Shown in pieces: positions 54,888-64,000 of a DNA stretch of 64,000 nt. The position numbers and the translations under genes are program-made. The stretch's first letter is position 1, and the number at the start of each line of letters is the position of its first letter. The stretch covers positions 3,123,158 to 3,187,157 of the forward strand of contig NC_134024.1 of assembly GCF_040712315.1 (NCBI RefSeq). The letters are read 5' to 3'. The notes under the pieces were generated by a model. It had not been told where the DNA came from. It saw nothing but the letters and a program-made list of their open reading frames with translations, and searched no databases. This DNA comes from Castanea sativa. Lineage: Eukaryota; Streptophyta; Magnoliopsida; Fagales; Fagaceae.

Positions 54888-57800
54888 TTAAGCATCACAG
54901 TCACTTAACTCTTCAGCACAATCCTTGTACTCACTTGACTCTTCAGAATCAGAGTTACCATGGGTTTCTGTGTGCCATTTAATCCTTTTTGGGTTTGGTA
55001 TGTCATTAGAGCTTCCTTCTCCACTAGGTCCAGCCCCGTCACAATCATCACGACTGCACTTGACTTTGTGACATTCCACTACCACTGTCGAATTGTTGAA
55101 ATTGTGATGGAAAACATCCAAGTCCCCATAAGGAGTGATGCTGTTGTTGCTATACTGGACCATTGTTCGGTCAAGATCTTCTATGTCTTTTTCATAAATC
55201 ACACGCAACCCGCATTTTTTTACCTTCCAGATTGAGTCTTTGGTTCGAAATTCAATTCCAATCTGACAGAATCCATTCGCATCACCTCCCGACCATAATT
55301 TATTAAATTCCTCGTCTAAGAATTGAGTAGCCACATAGCCTAGCCAAAGGTGATCTGATAAAACCTTATCAATTAAGGAACAGCTACTAAAAGGCAGTGT
55401 TTTTCCATTGACTGTCAACGAACAGGGAAGAGAGTAAATTTGATTTGGAACAACATAATGCGTACAAAACACAACGCAAATAGCAATTCCCACCTTCTTA
55501 TACAAATGAGAAGGTTGTTTTATTTTCACTTCATTCCCCATGCTTTGGTGGCTAAACCACTCAGGAATTTCACTTCCAGGAATAACAATGTTATATGAAT
55601 CTTTTAGGATTGAGAGACGGAGAGAGGGAGAGAGCTTGAGGGACTTTTTTATCCCTAAGATAAACCAATCTATGCAACTTTGATTGTCAACCAATTGAAA
55701 GCAATTTCGAAGATAGAGAGATGGTTCCAATGAATCTCTTTGTTTTAATGGATCTGTTAACATTTCCAGTGAGATACAACCTTCTGCCTCAACTTCGGCA
55801 ATATTCAATGGAAGCTTTGGCAATGATCGAAGACTTGTGCAATTATTCAAGTTCATCAATTTCAATTTTGAAAGTTGAATGATGCTTTCTGGAAGGCAAA
55901 CAAAATCATTTCCACTTAGATCCAACCACATTAAAGAGAATAAGGAACCAATGTCATTGGAGATTGCCTTGAGATTGCAGTCATTCAAAAACAAGCTAGT
56001 CAAAGAAGATGCACAATTTGATAGAGATAGAGAAGACAATAGCAAGTCCATGGGATCAGGACTTGTTGGCATTGAATAAAACGGGAGGACCTTATACCAC
56101 AATTTATTAGATGATAACCCCTTACATCCATGGATAGATAGCGATTTAAGTTTTTTTAAGAGACCAATGGAAGGAGGGACCTTTCTTATAGCAGTTCCTC
56201 TCAAATCCAACCGCTGTAGACTTTCAGCATTCCCTAGGTTCTCTGGCAGTGTATCCAGTTTTGAGCATCTCGCAAGAATGACGTATCTAATAAACTTAAA
56301 ATTAAAAATTGTATGAGGTAAACACACAAGATTTTTGCTGTCACTTAAATTCAAAATAACAAGGTCGGTCAAATGCTCAATTGACTTGGGCAGTGTTGTA
56401 ATTGCAGTAGCACTCAATAGAAGACTCTGTACACGTTTCATGTTTCTCCCAAATTCTGGAATTTTTGTTATTTTTGAGCAACCATGAAGATCAAGGTCCG
56501 CAAGACACTCCATTTCAAACTTGCTTGGAAGACTTGTGAGGTTCTTGCATCCTTGTAAATTAAGAATGGTAAGCTTTTTATGAATTCCAATTGATGGGTG
56601 AATAGTACGTAAATTTATGCAACCTACAAGAACCAAACTCTCAATATTTGGGACTTCAATGATGTCTGGGGCTTCAATAAGTTTTTGAGATTCACTCAGC
56701 TCAATGAATTTCAAATCCTCAAAACTCTTTTAAAAGCCAAAAAAAGAAAAAGAAAATAGTAAAACAATTAGCTTCTACAAACAAACTTATTATATATATA
56801 TATAAAATAAAAAAAAAGTAGTATAAAGGTACCTAAATTACCTTTGATTGGGAACTTGATATCAACGATTTTGAAGGGTACCCTCTCCAATCAAGAATTC
56901 TTAAGCTTGTAGGAAGATGTTTGAGATCATGTGTAAGTTGAACACCACAAATTTTAAGCAATTTTAGATTTCGCATCTTTGAAAAGGCCTCAGGATTCCA
57001 ATCTACATTTTTTGGTTCATGCATCTCTAGTACTATGCCTTGAATTTGCTTTGTTCCCTAATAATAAAAATAAGAGGGATTAGTATAAAATGTATAATTA
57101 CTAGAATAATATAATTTAAACTCCATTATTACTTATAAAAAAAATTATGTTGAATAATATAATAAAATATATGCTTATTAGTTTCTTTCAATAACCCCTT
57201 ACCGTATTTTCTACCCGCACATTGTCGATATCTTTAAATGACCACAATCTACTACGTTCCTCAGGATCTTTGCACTCTTGACAAACTATATCTCGACCCA
57301 TTTCTTGTAATAAATCATGCATCCACAATAGATTTTCATGCAATTTAATGAGAGACTTATCAATAAGAACCCTCAATCCAATTATAGCATGAAGCCCAAG
57401 ATAGTCTAGCATTTTTATGACGTCATCTCGTTTCTTGTGATTAAAAAAGCATGCAATATTTAAGAAAATATCCTTCTCTGTTTGACCTAGTTCATCAAAA
57501 CTTATTCGAAGCACATTGAGAATTCCTCTGTCACAAAATTCAATCATGAGCCTATCCAATTCACTTTTCCATTCATCAATGCTTTTTTTGAACAAGAAAG
57601 AACCCAAAACTTCAAGGGCCAAAGGAAGCCCCTTAGAATAATCTACAAAAGCTTGAGATAGCTTTCCATAATCTTCAATTGGATGGTCCATTTTAAAAGC
57701 TTTCAAACTAAAAAGTTTAAGAGCTTCATCATGATTCAATACTTCAGCCTCATATATTTCAGTTACTTCATGATTCACCAACAAATGCCTATCTCTTGTT

Positions 57801-58295
57801 GTTATCACAATTCTACTACCTGAACCAAACCAACAACGCTCCCCAACTAACTTTTTCAATTGGTCTAATTCATTTACGTCATCAATAACAAGAAAAATCT
57901 TTTTGTTACGTAACCTATTCTTGATCATTCGAACTCCATCATCAACATCTTGTACATTCAAATTTTTGAGCATCAAAAGTTTTTTCAAAAGTATTTTTTG
58001 TAACTTACATAAACCACATTTTTTAGATTCTTCCCTAACATTAGCAATGAAACAGCAAGCTTCAAATTTATTGGAAACCATTCTATAAACAACTCTTGCA
58101 AGAGTTGTCTTGCCCATTCCTCCTGTCCCCCAAATTCCTATAATGCGAACATCATTTGACTCTATAGCTAAGTGTGACTTCAATTTCTCAACTCGGGATT
58201 CCATTCCTATTAGTCCCGTGGTATGTTCTGAGAAGGTATTACTCAATTTATTTAATATCACTTCCACAATGTCTTGGATACATTCTACCTCAGAC
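54888..58295 (-). CDS. TNL gene 2: NB-ARC, LRR and C-terminal exons intact, TIR exon not in view
   Basis: Paralogue of TNL1 with the same exon structure. The NB-ARC exon (57,203-58,295) is identical in length (1,093 bases) and has [55 protein letters not shown] and MHD in [11 protein letters not shown]. Exon 3 is 56,842-57,057 (216 bases). Exon 4 (54,888-56,726) carries the LRRs, the C-JID motif [16 protein letters not shown] and an acidic tail with PNPKRIK. It is longer than in TNL1 by about 43 codons, including a segment around [12 protein letters not shown] before the tail. The acceptor CTCTGTAG/GTCTGAGG requires an upstream exon ending in phase 2, yet no TIR sequence occurs between 58,296 and 64,000. 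Exon 4's acceptor (TTTTAAAAG) is weaker than in TNL1 because the pyrimidine tract is poor. It would act as an intracellular immune receptor or helper if expressed. Confidence 0.88.
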
Positions 58296-58890
58296 CTACA
58301 GAGAAGAAAGAACAATAACTATGAATCTGAATCTATGACATTAAGTTTAGTAGCTTAAAACTGAAATTGGGACAAATAAATGTAATTGAATGCCTCTATT
58401 TTATATATAAATATATATATATATATATATAAATATATATATATATATTTTTTATAATAATGCAATTGAATGCTTCAGACCAAAATCCAAAGATTTTTTT
58501 TTCTTTGGAGAAACAAAATCCAAAGAACTATCCATATAAGTATCGGGAAACTATCGTTCATTTTTAATAATACAATTATGGACCGTTCCTTGATTCCTTT
58601 CTTAATTTTCTTCAATTATTGTGGTTGAAGGTTCCTAGATTTTACATCCTCAATCTTTAACATGTTTTACCTCTTTATGTATAATTTCGTCTAAAACGCT
58701 TCCCTAATTCCCAAGATCATGGCTCTTCAAACTAGAGCTTAAATTTCTAGGGAGTTAGGAAGAAGAAGAAAATCTATGAAAGAGAGGGAAAACAAGCAAC
58801 CACAAAATCAATATCAATCTCTATCTATCTATTTATCTATCTATAATATATTATAAAAGTCTTTTCAAATATATATATATATATATATAT

Positions 58891-59370
58891 TGGATCCTAC
58901 AACTAGTGGATGCACACAACAAGTGGCACAATCACCCGCTTCTATTTTTTTGGTAAAAATTAATAATTTGCATCTATTATAATTTAGAAATACATTTTTT
59001 TTTCAAACAAATGAAAAGATAAATTTGAGAGCAAAGATTTCAATCATTCATTAATATGTAAAGAGTCATGGTACAAAGCATTTGCCGTGGGCAAAAAGAC
59101 AAATTTCAAAGATAAGCCGTAATTGTAATTTCTTTTTTGAACGTGGAAGAAAAAAAATCCTAAATTTTAAAAATTCTCTTTTTGAATTCAAAATCAAATT
59201 TGTTATTTGACATTTATGACTCTATTATTAAATGAAATTACCCTTTATTAATGAAGGTATTTTAAAACTACATAAAAGTCCAGTTTAAAGAGGCGAATCC
59301 TCTTTTATATATATATATTGGATCCTACAACTGGTGGATGCACAAAACAATGACAAGTGGCACAATTTTT
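58891..59370 (+). repeat. Pair of ~50-bp direct repeats each preceded by an AT tract
   Basis: TTGGATCCTACAACT(A/G)GTGGATGCACA followed by CAAGTGGCACAAT occurs at about 58,890 and about 59,318, in each case directly after a run of AT units. Confidence 0.75.
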
Positions 59371-59854
59371 TATATATTTAGAATGACATGGACTAATAGT
59401 GCCACATGACAAGTAGCAATTTGTTCATAACATATCACATTTGACATGTGGCAATACATTTAATCCTAAATTAATGGTATGTTATAAATATTTTGCATTT
59501 AAAACTCTTAAAAGTTTTTTTTTTATTTTTTATATACAAGATAGAAATTTTACTCTAACCTAATCTAGATGTATATGTGTGTGAAGCTCTTCCCTGGAGA
59601 CTTGAACTCCGACTCTTGCCCCTCCACGTCCCACAAGTACTTATACTTATCGTGCTTGTGTGTGTCTATATATATATATGGGTAAAATTTAGGTATAGTA
59701 CTTATGTGTTGTTCCTTACGTTCCCCTCTTAAAATTTGGCTATGTGAATTTTTTCTCATGAGATAGAAGTATATTTTTTAGTTATATAGCTACAAGGCTA
59801 AATCTTAAGATGAGAACCTAAGAAACAGCATATATGGTACAATACCTAAATTTT

Positions 59855-59857
<3 letters not shown>

Positions 59858-59931
<74 letters not shown>
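59858..59931. repeat. (CT)n(TA)n compound microsatellite
   Basis: About 24 CT units pass directly into about 12 TA units. Confidence 0.95.
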
Positions 59932-60627
59932 CATAATATATTATAAATTACAATTTACTATAGACAAAGTTTAGTTACAAAATTGGTTGTAACCTAAGGC
60001 TACAAACTTACTCAATAAAATAAATATTACTATATATTTTGAAAATCTAACCATTAAATTGTATGTTCTTTATACTCTTAATATACATGTCAAATTTTGT
60101 GTCAATCAAATATTATTTACTATATGATCTATAAGTTTATATTTTATATTTTACTATACATAATTTTGAATGACAAAAACTAGCAATTTAAACAATTTAT
60201 TAATACCATAGCTATTGATCTTTAATTTTCTAAAAATTTTGCAAGCATGGAGGATATAAGAAGAAGATGTAATCTAAGTTTGAATAATAATTTTTTTTTT
60301 TTAAAGAACTACAATTTAATGGGTTTTATTTTCTATAATAAGAAAGGGTAAATTACATAATTGGTCCCTATCCTTTACATCATTTTTCAATTTAGTCCCT
60401 AACCTATTAATTGTGTTAATTTGGTTCTTAACATTTCAGTGCCGTGTTAATTTGGTCCCTACTGTTCTCTCTTAAATGGAAAAATCTAATGTGCCAAACA
60501 GAATAATAAAAAATAAATTTTCCTATAGCTTCAACTACCAACCATATCTCCACATCAAATTAACAAAACCAAAAAACCCAAATTTTATGTTCTTACGTGA
60601 GTTCAAGTTTGAGGAAAATCCCAAAAT

Positions 60628-60631
<4 letters not shown>

Positions 60632-60694
<63 letters not shown>
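60632..60694. repeat. (CT)n microsatellite
   Basis: About 30 CT units with one CG interruption near 60,665. Open frames through it are artefacts of the repeat. Confidence 0.95.
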
Positions 60695-60698
<4 letters not shown>

Positions 60699-60765
60699 AT
60701 TATATCTCTTTCTCTTCTCCGGTTCTCCCTCATCTTCACTCTCATGCAATTATCTAATGGCTATC

Positions 60766-61250
60766 CAATTTTTTATTTTATTTTATAAGTAATAAAGATT
60801 CATTAATATTAAAAAGAGAGAGACACTCAAGTACACAGGGAGTATACACGGGTGAGCAAATCAAAAACAAACATTAAAAAAGTAAATCCAAAATAGAAGA
60901 AAAATGTTGGTTTCTCCACACAGAGAACCAGTCAAGTAAGGTTCGGAAAAATAGAAGCTTGAGATCAGGCATGAAACTCTCATTGTCTTCAAAACACCTA
61001 CTATTTCTCTCCTTCCAAATACACCACACCAAACAATGAGGAACGGTCTTCCATATATATCCATTATGATGGTGACTAAAACAACCTTGCTAGCAAGTCA
61101 ATAGCCCAACAACAGACATTGACATAACCCAACAAACTCCAAATAAACCAAAAACCATATCCCACAACTCCAAACCAACCGGGCAATGAAGGAAAAGATG
61201 GTCAACACTTTCACTATTGCACTTGCACTTACTTTCACTATTGCACTTGA
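60766..61250 (-). pseudogene. 3' end of a LINE (zinc-binding region after reverse transcriptase)
   Basis: The minus strand reads HLFLHCPVGLELWDMVFG, then a stop and frame slip, then KTVPHCLVWCIWKERNSRCF and LLFFRTLLDWFSVWRN. The H-x3-H-C and W-C-I-W-K-E-R-N patterns are those of the zf-RVT region at the end of plant LINE ORF2. A 3' UTR and an A-rich tail follow (minus-strand AAAATAAAATAAAAAA near 60,770). The copy is 5'-truncated, the usual fate of LINEs. Confidence 0.7.
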
Positions 61251-61800
61251 AGACTCAAAACATTTGATCATACCATTTTTTTTGGTGCTACATTAAAGTA
61301 TATATTTCATTAAACTTTGTTTTTATTTTCTTTCACCCAATTAGACAAAGAGTAGAGGCAGCCCAAGGACTCTCCGGTAAGCCACAAACTAATCATTAGA
61401 CAGATGTTAACAACCCTAAAATAAATTTAAGTCAACAAGCTAGATTTGCAATGAGCATGTAAAAGTCTTGCAACAAATCCAACTAAGAAACCAAATCGCT
61501 TATCTATTTCGTATGAACCAATTGTTTTTCCTAGACTTAGATTTTAACCATCGTTGCTTTACAAATCAAGGCAAATCATGACTTTTTTCTTTTTCTTTTC
61601 TAGTTGAGTTAGCCCTGAGGGAGATTTAATCTTACTAAAGAGAGGATAAGAGATTTTAGAATTTTCTCAAACATGAACTTGCGTAAGAAAAGAAAATTTG
61701 AGTTTATTTTTTATTTTATTTTTATCTACGAGGCGGTACTATTGCCAATTGGTGTAACAGGAAAAATAATTTTTTATTATCCTGTTTAACACATCAGTTT
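61251..61800. other. Interior of the Mutator-like element without recognised gene
   Basis: AT-rich cargo sequence; no domain recognised. Confidence 0.4.
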
Positions 61801-62281
61801 TTTTCATCCAAGAGATAACGACATGGACTAAATTGACACAGCACTAAAAAAGTTAAGGACCAAATTAACACAATTAAAAGGTTAAAGACCAAATTGAAAT
61901 ATGATGCAAATGATAGGAACCAACTATGTAATTTACCCTAAAAAAAATCAATGAGTGTTATCATCTTTTGTAACTCATGACTCCTCATTTTCTTTAGTAT
62001 TGTAACTTATGCCTACTCATCTTCTCAAAAAACTAAAAAATGAAAACCTCAAATTTTATTAATAGATGATAATTGCACAATATATTAACATATAACACAA
62101 TGAACCCCAATTGTAACAAAAGAATCCTGACAAAAAAAGTATGGCTTTATTAACTTCTCATTTTTTTCTTCAAGTTATTTCTATTTTTTCCTCTCTATAT
62201 TTTATCAAATTTCTTTTCCTTTTTGAGGTTATTTCCTATTTTCTTTGATAAATAATATAAATATAAAATAGTTTATTTTAA

Positions 62282-63687
62282 GGGATAATTATAATAAACC
62301 TGTGGTTAGGCCCATTTTTACTTTGTCTACCCGTAGTTTAATCATTTACACTTTGCCCACCTCAGGTGCCTTCTGTTAAGGATCTGTTACCCACCTCTCC
62401 CTCACCGTTAGAAAAACACATTTTTAGGGAAAAACAAACATAACAAAGATCAAAAAGTTAGGATTTTTTATTGCTTAAGAACTTCTTTGAGAACAAAACA
62501 CAGGAATAGCATACAGATCAAAGGCTCAATGAAATCACTTTTAATCTATATCAATATCAACAATCTCATAACATCTCAAAATTATGAACCAATTTTTACA
62601 AGAAGACCAACAATCTCAAAACAATCAGCAACTTTATTAACAAAAGAGAGTGAGATAGAGATAAGCAATCAACAACCAAAGAATGAGGTAATAAGAAATC
62701 CAGCCATGGGTTTGGATTGTGGTGGATCAGCCATGGGTTTGGTGGCGTGGTGGTGACCCTAGGTGCTGTTTGTGCCTCTCCTAATTCTCAATCCTTTTCT
62801 GCACAACCAAACACCACCAATTAAGGAAAGGAAAGGAAACTTCCAACTTCAAACACACCCCCAATTCCAACTTCAAACCCACTCTAAATCCCAGCCACAG
62901 TAGCAAAACACCTAAATAAGCAACCTAACGAAACTTAATCCGACGGCTCTCCTTGCAGCTCCTCAACCCAGATCATGATCGTGATTAGCACTAAGAAAGC
63001 CAGAAATTCAAGCCAAAAGAACACCCATCTCATCTGGATGATACACCAGTTGTTTCATCTTCTACTGAAGAAGAAGAAGAAACTTTCTCTGATGATGATG
63101 AAGATGAACAAGAAGGAGGAGGAGAACAAGAAGAAGAAGAAGTTGAAGGAGGAGGAGAACAAGAAGAAGAAGAAGTTGAAGGAGGAGGAGAACAAAGTTC
63201 ATCTAAAGAAGAAGCTAAAATTGAATCTTTACCATCCCCTCCACCAGTTAAACCCCATCCTTCATCATCCGGACCCATGGAACCCGAATCCACTCCAGTA
63301 AAAGCCACACAAGCCAGATCCACAAGATCCTCCACCATCAAGAACAAGAAGCGTCCAAATAGTGAAACGGAAACGATGCTGTCGAAGTTGAAGCAGGTCA
63401 AGAAGAAAGACTCAGACCCGGAACCAAAATCCCAAAGTGGTGGTGGGGAATAGAAGAAGCTTTTCCAGAGGTTGTGGAGCGACGACAATGAAATAAAATT
63501 ACTGAAAGGGATGTTGGACTACAGAGTCTCCACATGGAAGTTACGAAGGCCCAACTAGTCGATAAGAGAGGTGAGTAACAGATCCCTAAAGGAAGGCACC
63601 TCAGGTGGGCAAAGTGTAAATAATTGAACCACGGGTAGGCAAAGTGAAAACGAGCCTAACCACAGGTGGGTTTACTGTAATTATCCC
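62282..63687. mobile_element. Pack-MULE with 9-bp target duplication and captured gene fragment
   Basis: 1,406 bp. The left end is GGGATAATTATAATAAACC and the right end inverts to GGGATAATTACAGTAAACCC, similar over about 118 bases. The flanks carry the exact nine-base duplication TTATTTTAA (62,273-62,281 and 63,688-63,696), the length made by Mutator-type transposases. It has no transposase. The interior holds a piece of a cellular gene (63,005-63,525), so it fits the Pack-MULE definition. Confidence 0.9.
63005..63525 (+). pseudogene. Captured fragment of a GeBP/STOREKEEPER-type transcription regulator gene
   Basis: One plus-strand frame (codon starts in phase with 63,061) reads HLDDTPVVSSSTEEEEE, an acidic Glu-rich repeat region (EGGGEQEEEEV units), then TRSSTIKNKKRPNSETE and QSGGGE. 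A TAG follows at 63,451-63,453, then KKLFQRLWSDDNEIKLLKGM and LDYR. The last segment is the start of the DUF573 DNA-binding domain of GeBP/STOREKEEPER proteins, whose usual form is 'RLWSEEDEI-x-x-L-x-G'. Similarity ends near 63,525, so only the N-terminal part of the gene was taken. The nonsense codon sits just before the domain. Confidence 0.75.
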
Positions 63688-63696
63688 TTATTTTAA

Positions 63697-64000
63697 CATT
63701 GTTGTTGATATTCTTCATAGATAGAAAGTCACTGAGATATTCAACAAAATTTTGAAGCCAAGAGAGAGAGAGACATGGAATCCATGAGTTTCCCTTCTCT
63801 TGATGTTGATGGAGTTCTATTTTGAAACTTCATTTTTAATTAATGATAAAAGAAGAGGTACAAAACTTTCCACACCATTTATCTTAATGTTGATGAAGTT
63901 CTATAACTGTTGATGTTCTCCGTAGATAAGGTTATAATTGTTTTTTTTTTTTTATATGGCAAATCTAATACCATTTCTATTATTAATTATTGGTGTTTAG
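63697..64000. other. Intergenic DNA at window end
   Basis: AT-rich; no feature recognised. Confidence 0.4.

Larger units (their letters stand above)
58296..60344. other. Upstream/intron region of TNL2, rich in AT and CT repeats
   Basis: No TIR exon or other gene is recognised. It contains AT tracts at about 58,401-58,447 and 58,870-58,890, and a (CT)n(TA)n tract at about 59,858-59,931. Confidence 0.6.
60345..61939. mobile_element. Mutator-like element with ~118-bp terminal inverted repeats
   Basis: The left end reads AGGGTAAATTACATAATTGG and the right end inverts to AGGGTAAATTACATAGTTGG, with similarity through about 118 bases (to GTGCCGTGTTAATTTGGTCC / GTGCTGTGTCAATTTAGTCC). Target duplication is not clear. 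The cargo includes a CT microsatellite (60,632-60,694) and the 3' end of a LINE. There is no transposase. Confidence 0.8.

Noticed and set aside
60476..60788. Leu-Ser repeat open frames at 60.5-60.8 kb
   Set aside because: Translation of a CT microsatellite.
63030..63488. Minus-strand frame of 152 codons in the Pack-MULE
   Set aside because: Ser-rich complement of the Glu-rich GeBP-like region on the plus strand.
1..64000. tRNA or rRNA genes
   Set aside because: None recognised by eye; a tRNA scan would be needed to exclude them firmly.

Overview
The window is nuclear DNA from a eudicot plant. TIR-type NB-LRR resistance genes, which monocots lack, sit among AT-rich intergenic DNA, LTR retrotransposons, Mutator-like elements, MITEs and an endogenous pararetrovirus. 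The repeat families suggest a woody eudicot, perhaps Fagaceae, but that assignment is a weak guess. Almost everything reads as a resistance-gene cluster that has been repeatedly duplicated and invaded by transposons.

Layout. From 1 to 7.2 kb there is AT-rich DNA, an isolated exon of an LRR receptor kinase (3.4 kb, minus), two truncated copies of the first exon of an unidentified gene (5.0 and 6.7 kb) and a relic of a TNL 3' end (5.5 kb, minus). From 7.2 to 21.4 kb three diverged copies of one long non-coding-looking block alternate with a fuller, broken copy of the same unidentified gene (12.1-14.5 kb). From 23.4 to 40.8 kb on the minus strand lies TNL gene 1: a TIR exon at 40.3-40.8 kb, then a 13.6-kb intron, then NB-ARC and LRR/C-terminal exons at 26.7-23.4 kb. 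The intron is large because a complete 12,127-bp Ty3/gypsy element of the Tat type (27,501-39,627) inserted into it. Its two 751-bp LTRs look identical and it is flanked by the 5-bp target duplication CACCT. The element has gag-protease, reverse transcriptase/RNase H, a second RNase H and integrase on the minus strand, an array of 151-bp tandem repeats, and a spliced gene on the opposite strand. Its gag-protease stop is UAG followed by CAA UUA, the tobamovirus-type readthrough context.

From 41.9 to 44.3 kb is a truncated, multiply broken endogenous pararetrovirus (capsid-like, protease, reverse transcriptase) that ends in a TA repeat. From 46.4 to 50.6 kb is a second copy of the 1.1-3.0 kb block, enlarged by a Harbinger-type MITE and a Mutator-like element. 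From 51.7 to 53.2 kb are two opposed copia-type LTR ends with tRNA-Met-like primer sites and a FAR1-family fragment. From 53.2 to 58.3 kb is TNL gene 2 (minus), a segmental duplicate of TNL gene 1 with intact NB-ARC and LRR exons; no TIR exon is seen in the remaining 5.7 kb upstream. That upstream stretch holds two Mutator-like elements, one carrying the 3' end of a LINE and the other carrying a fragment of a GeBP/STOREKEEPER-type gene.

Working interpretation. The only host genes that look potentially functional are the two TNLs, which would act as intracellular immune receptors. TNL1 has three single-base deletions in its TIR exon as well as the intronic retrotransposon. TNL2 may encode a TIR-less NB-LRR or may have its TIR exon beyond the window. 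Several coding regions between 29 and 41 kb are broken by single-base losses only, so assembly consensus errors must be excluded before calling them mutations.
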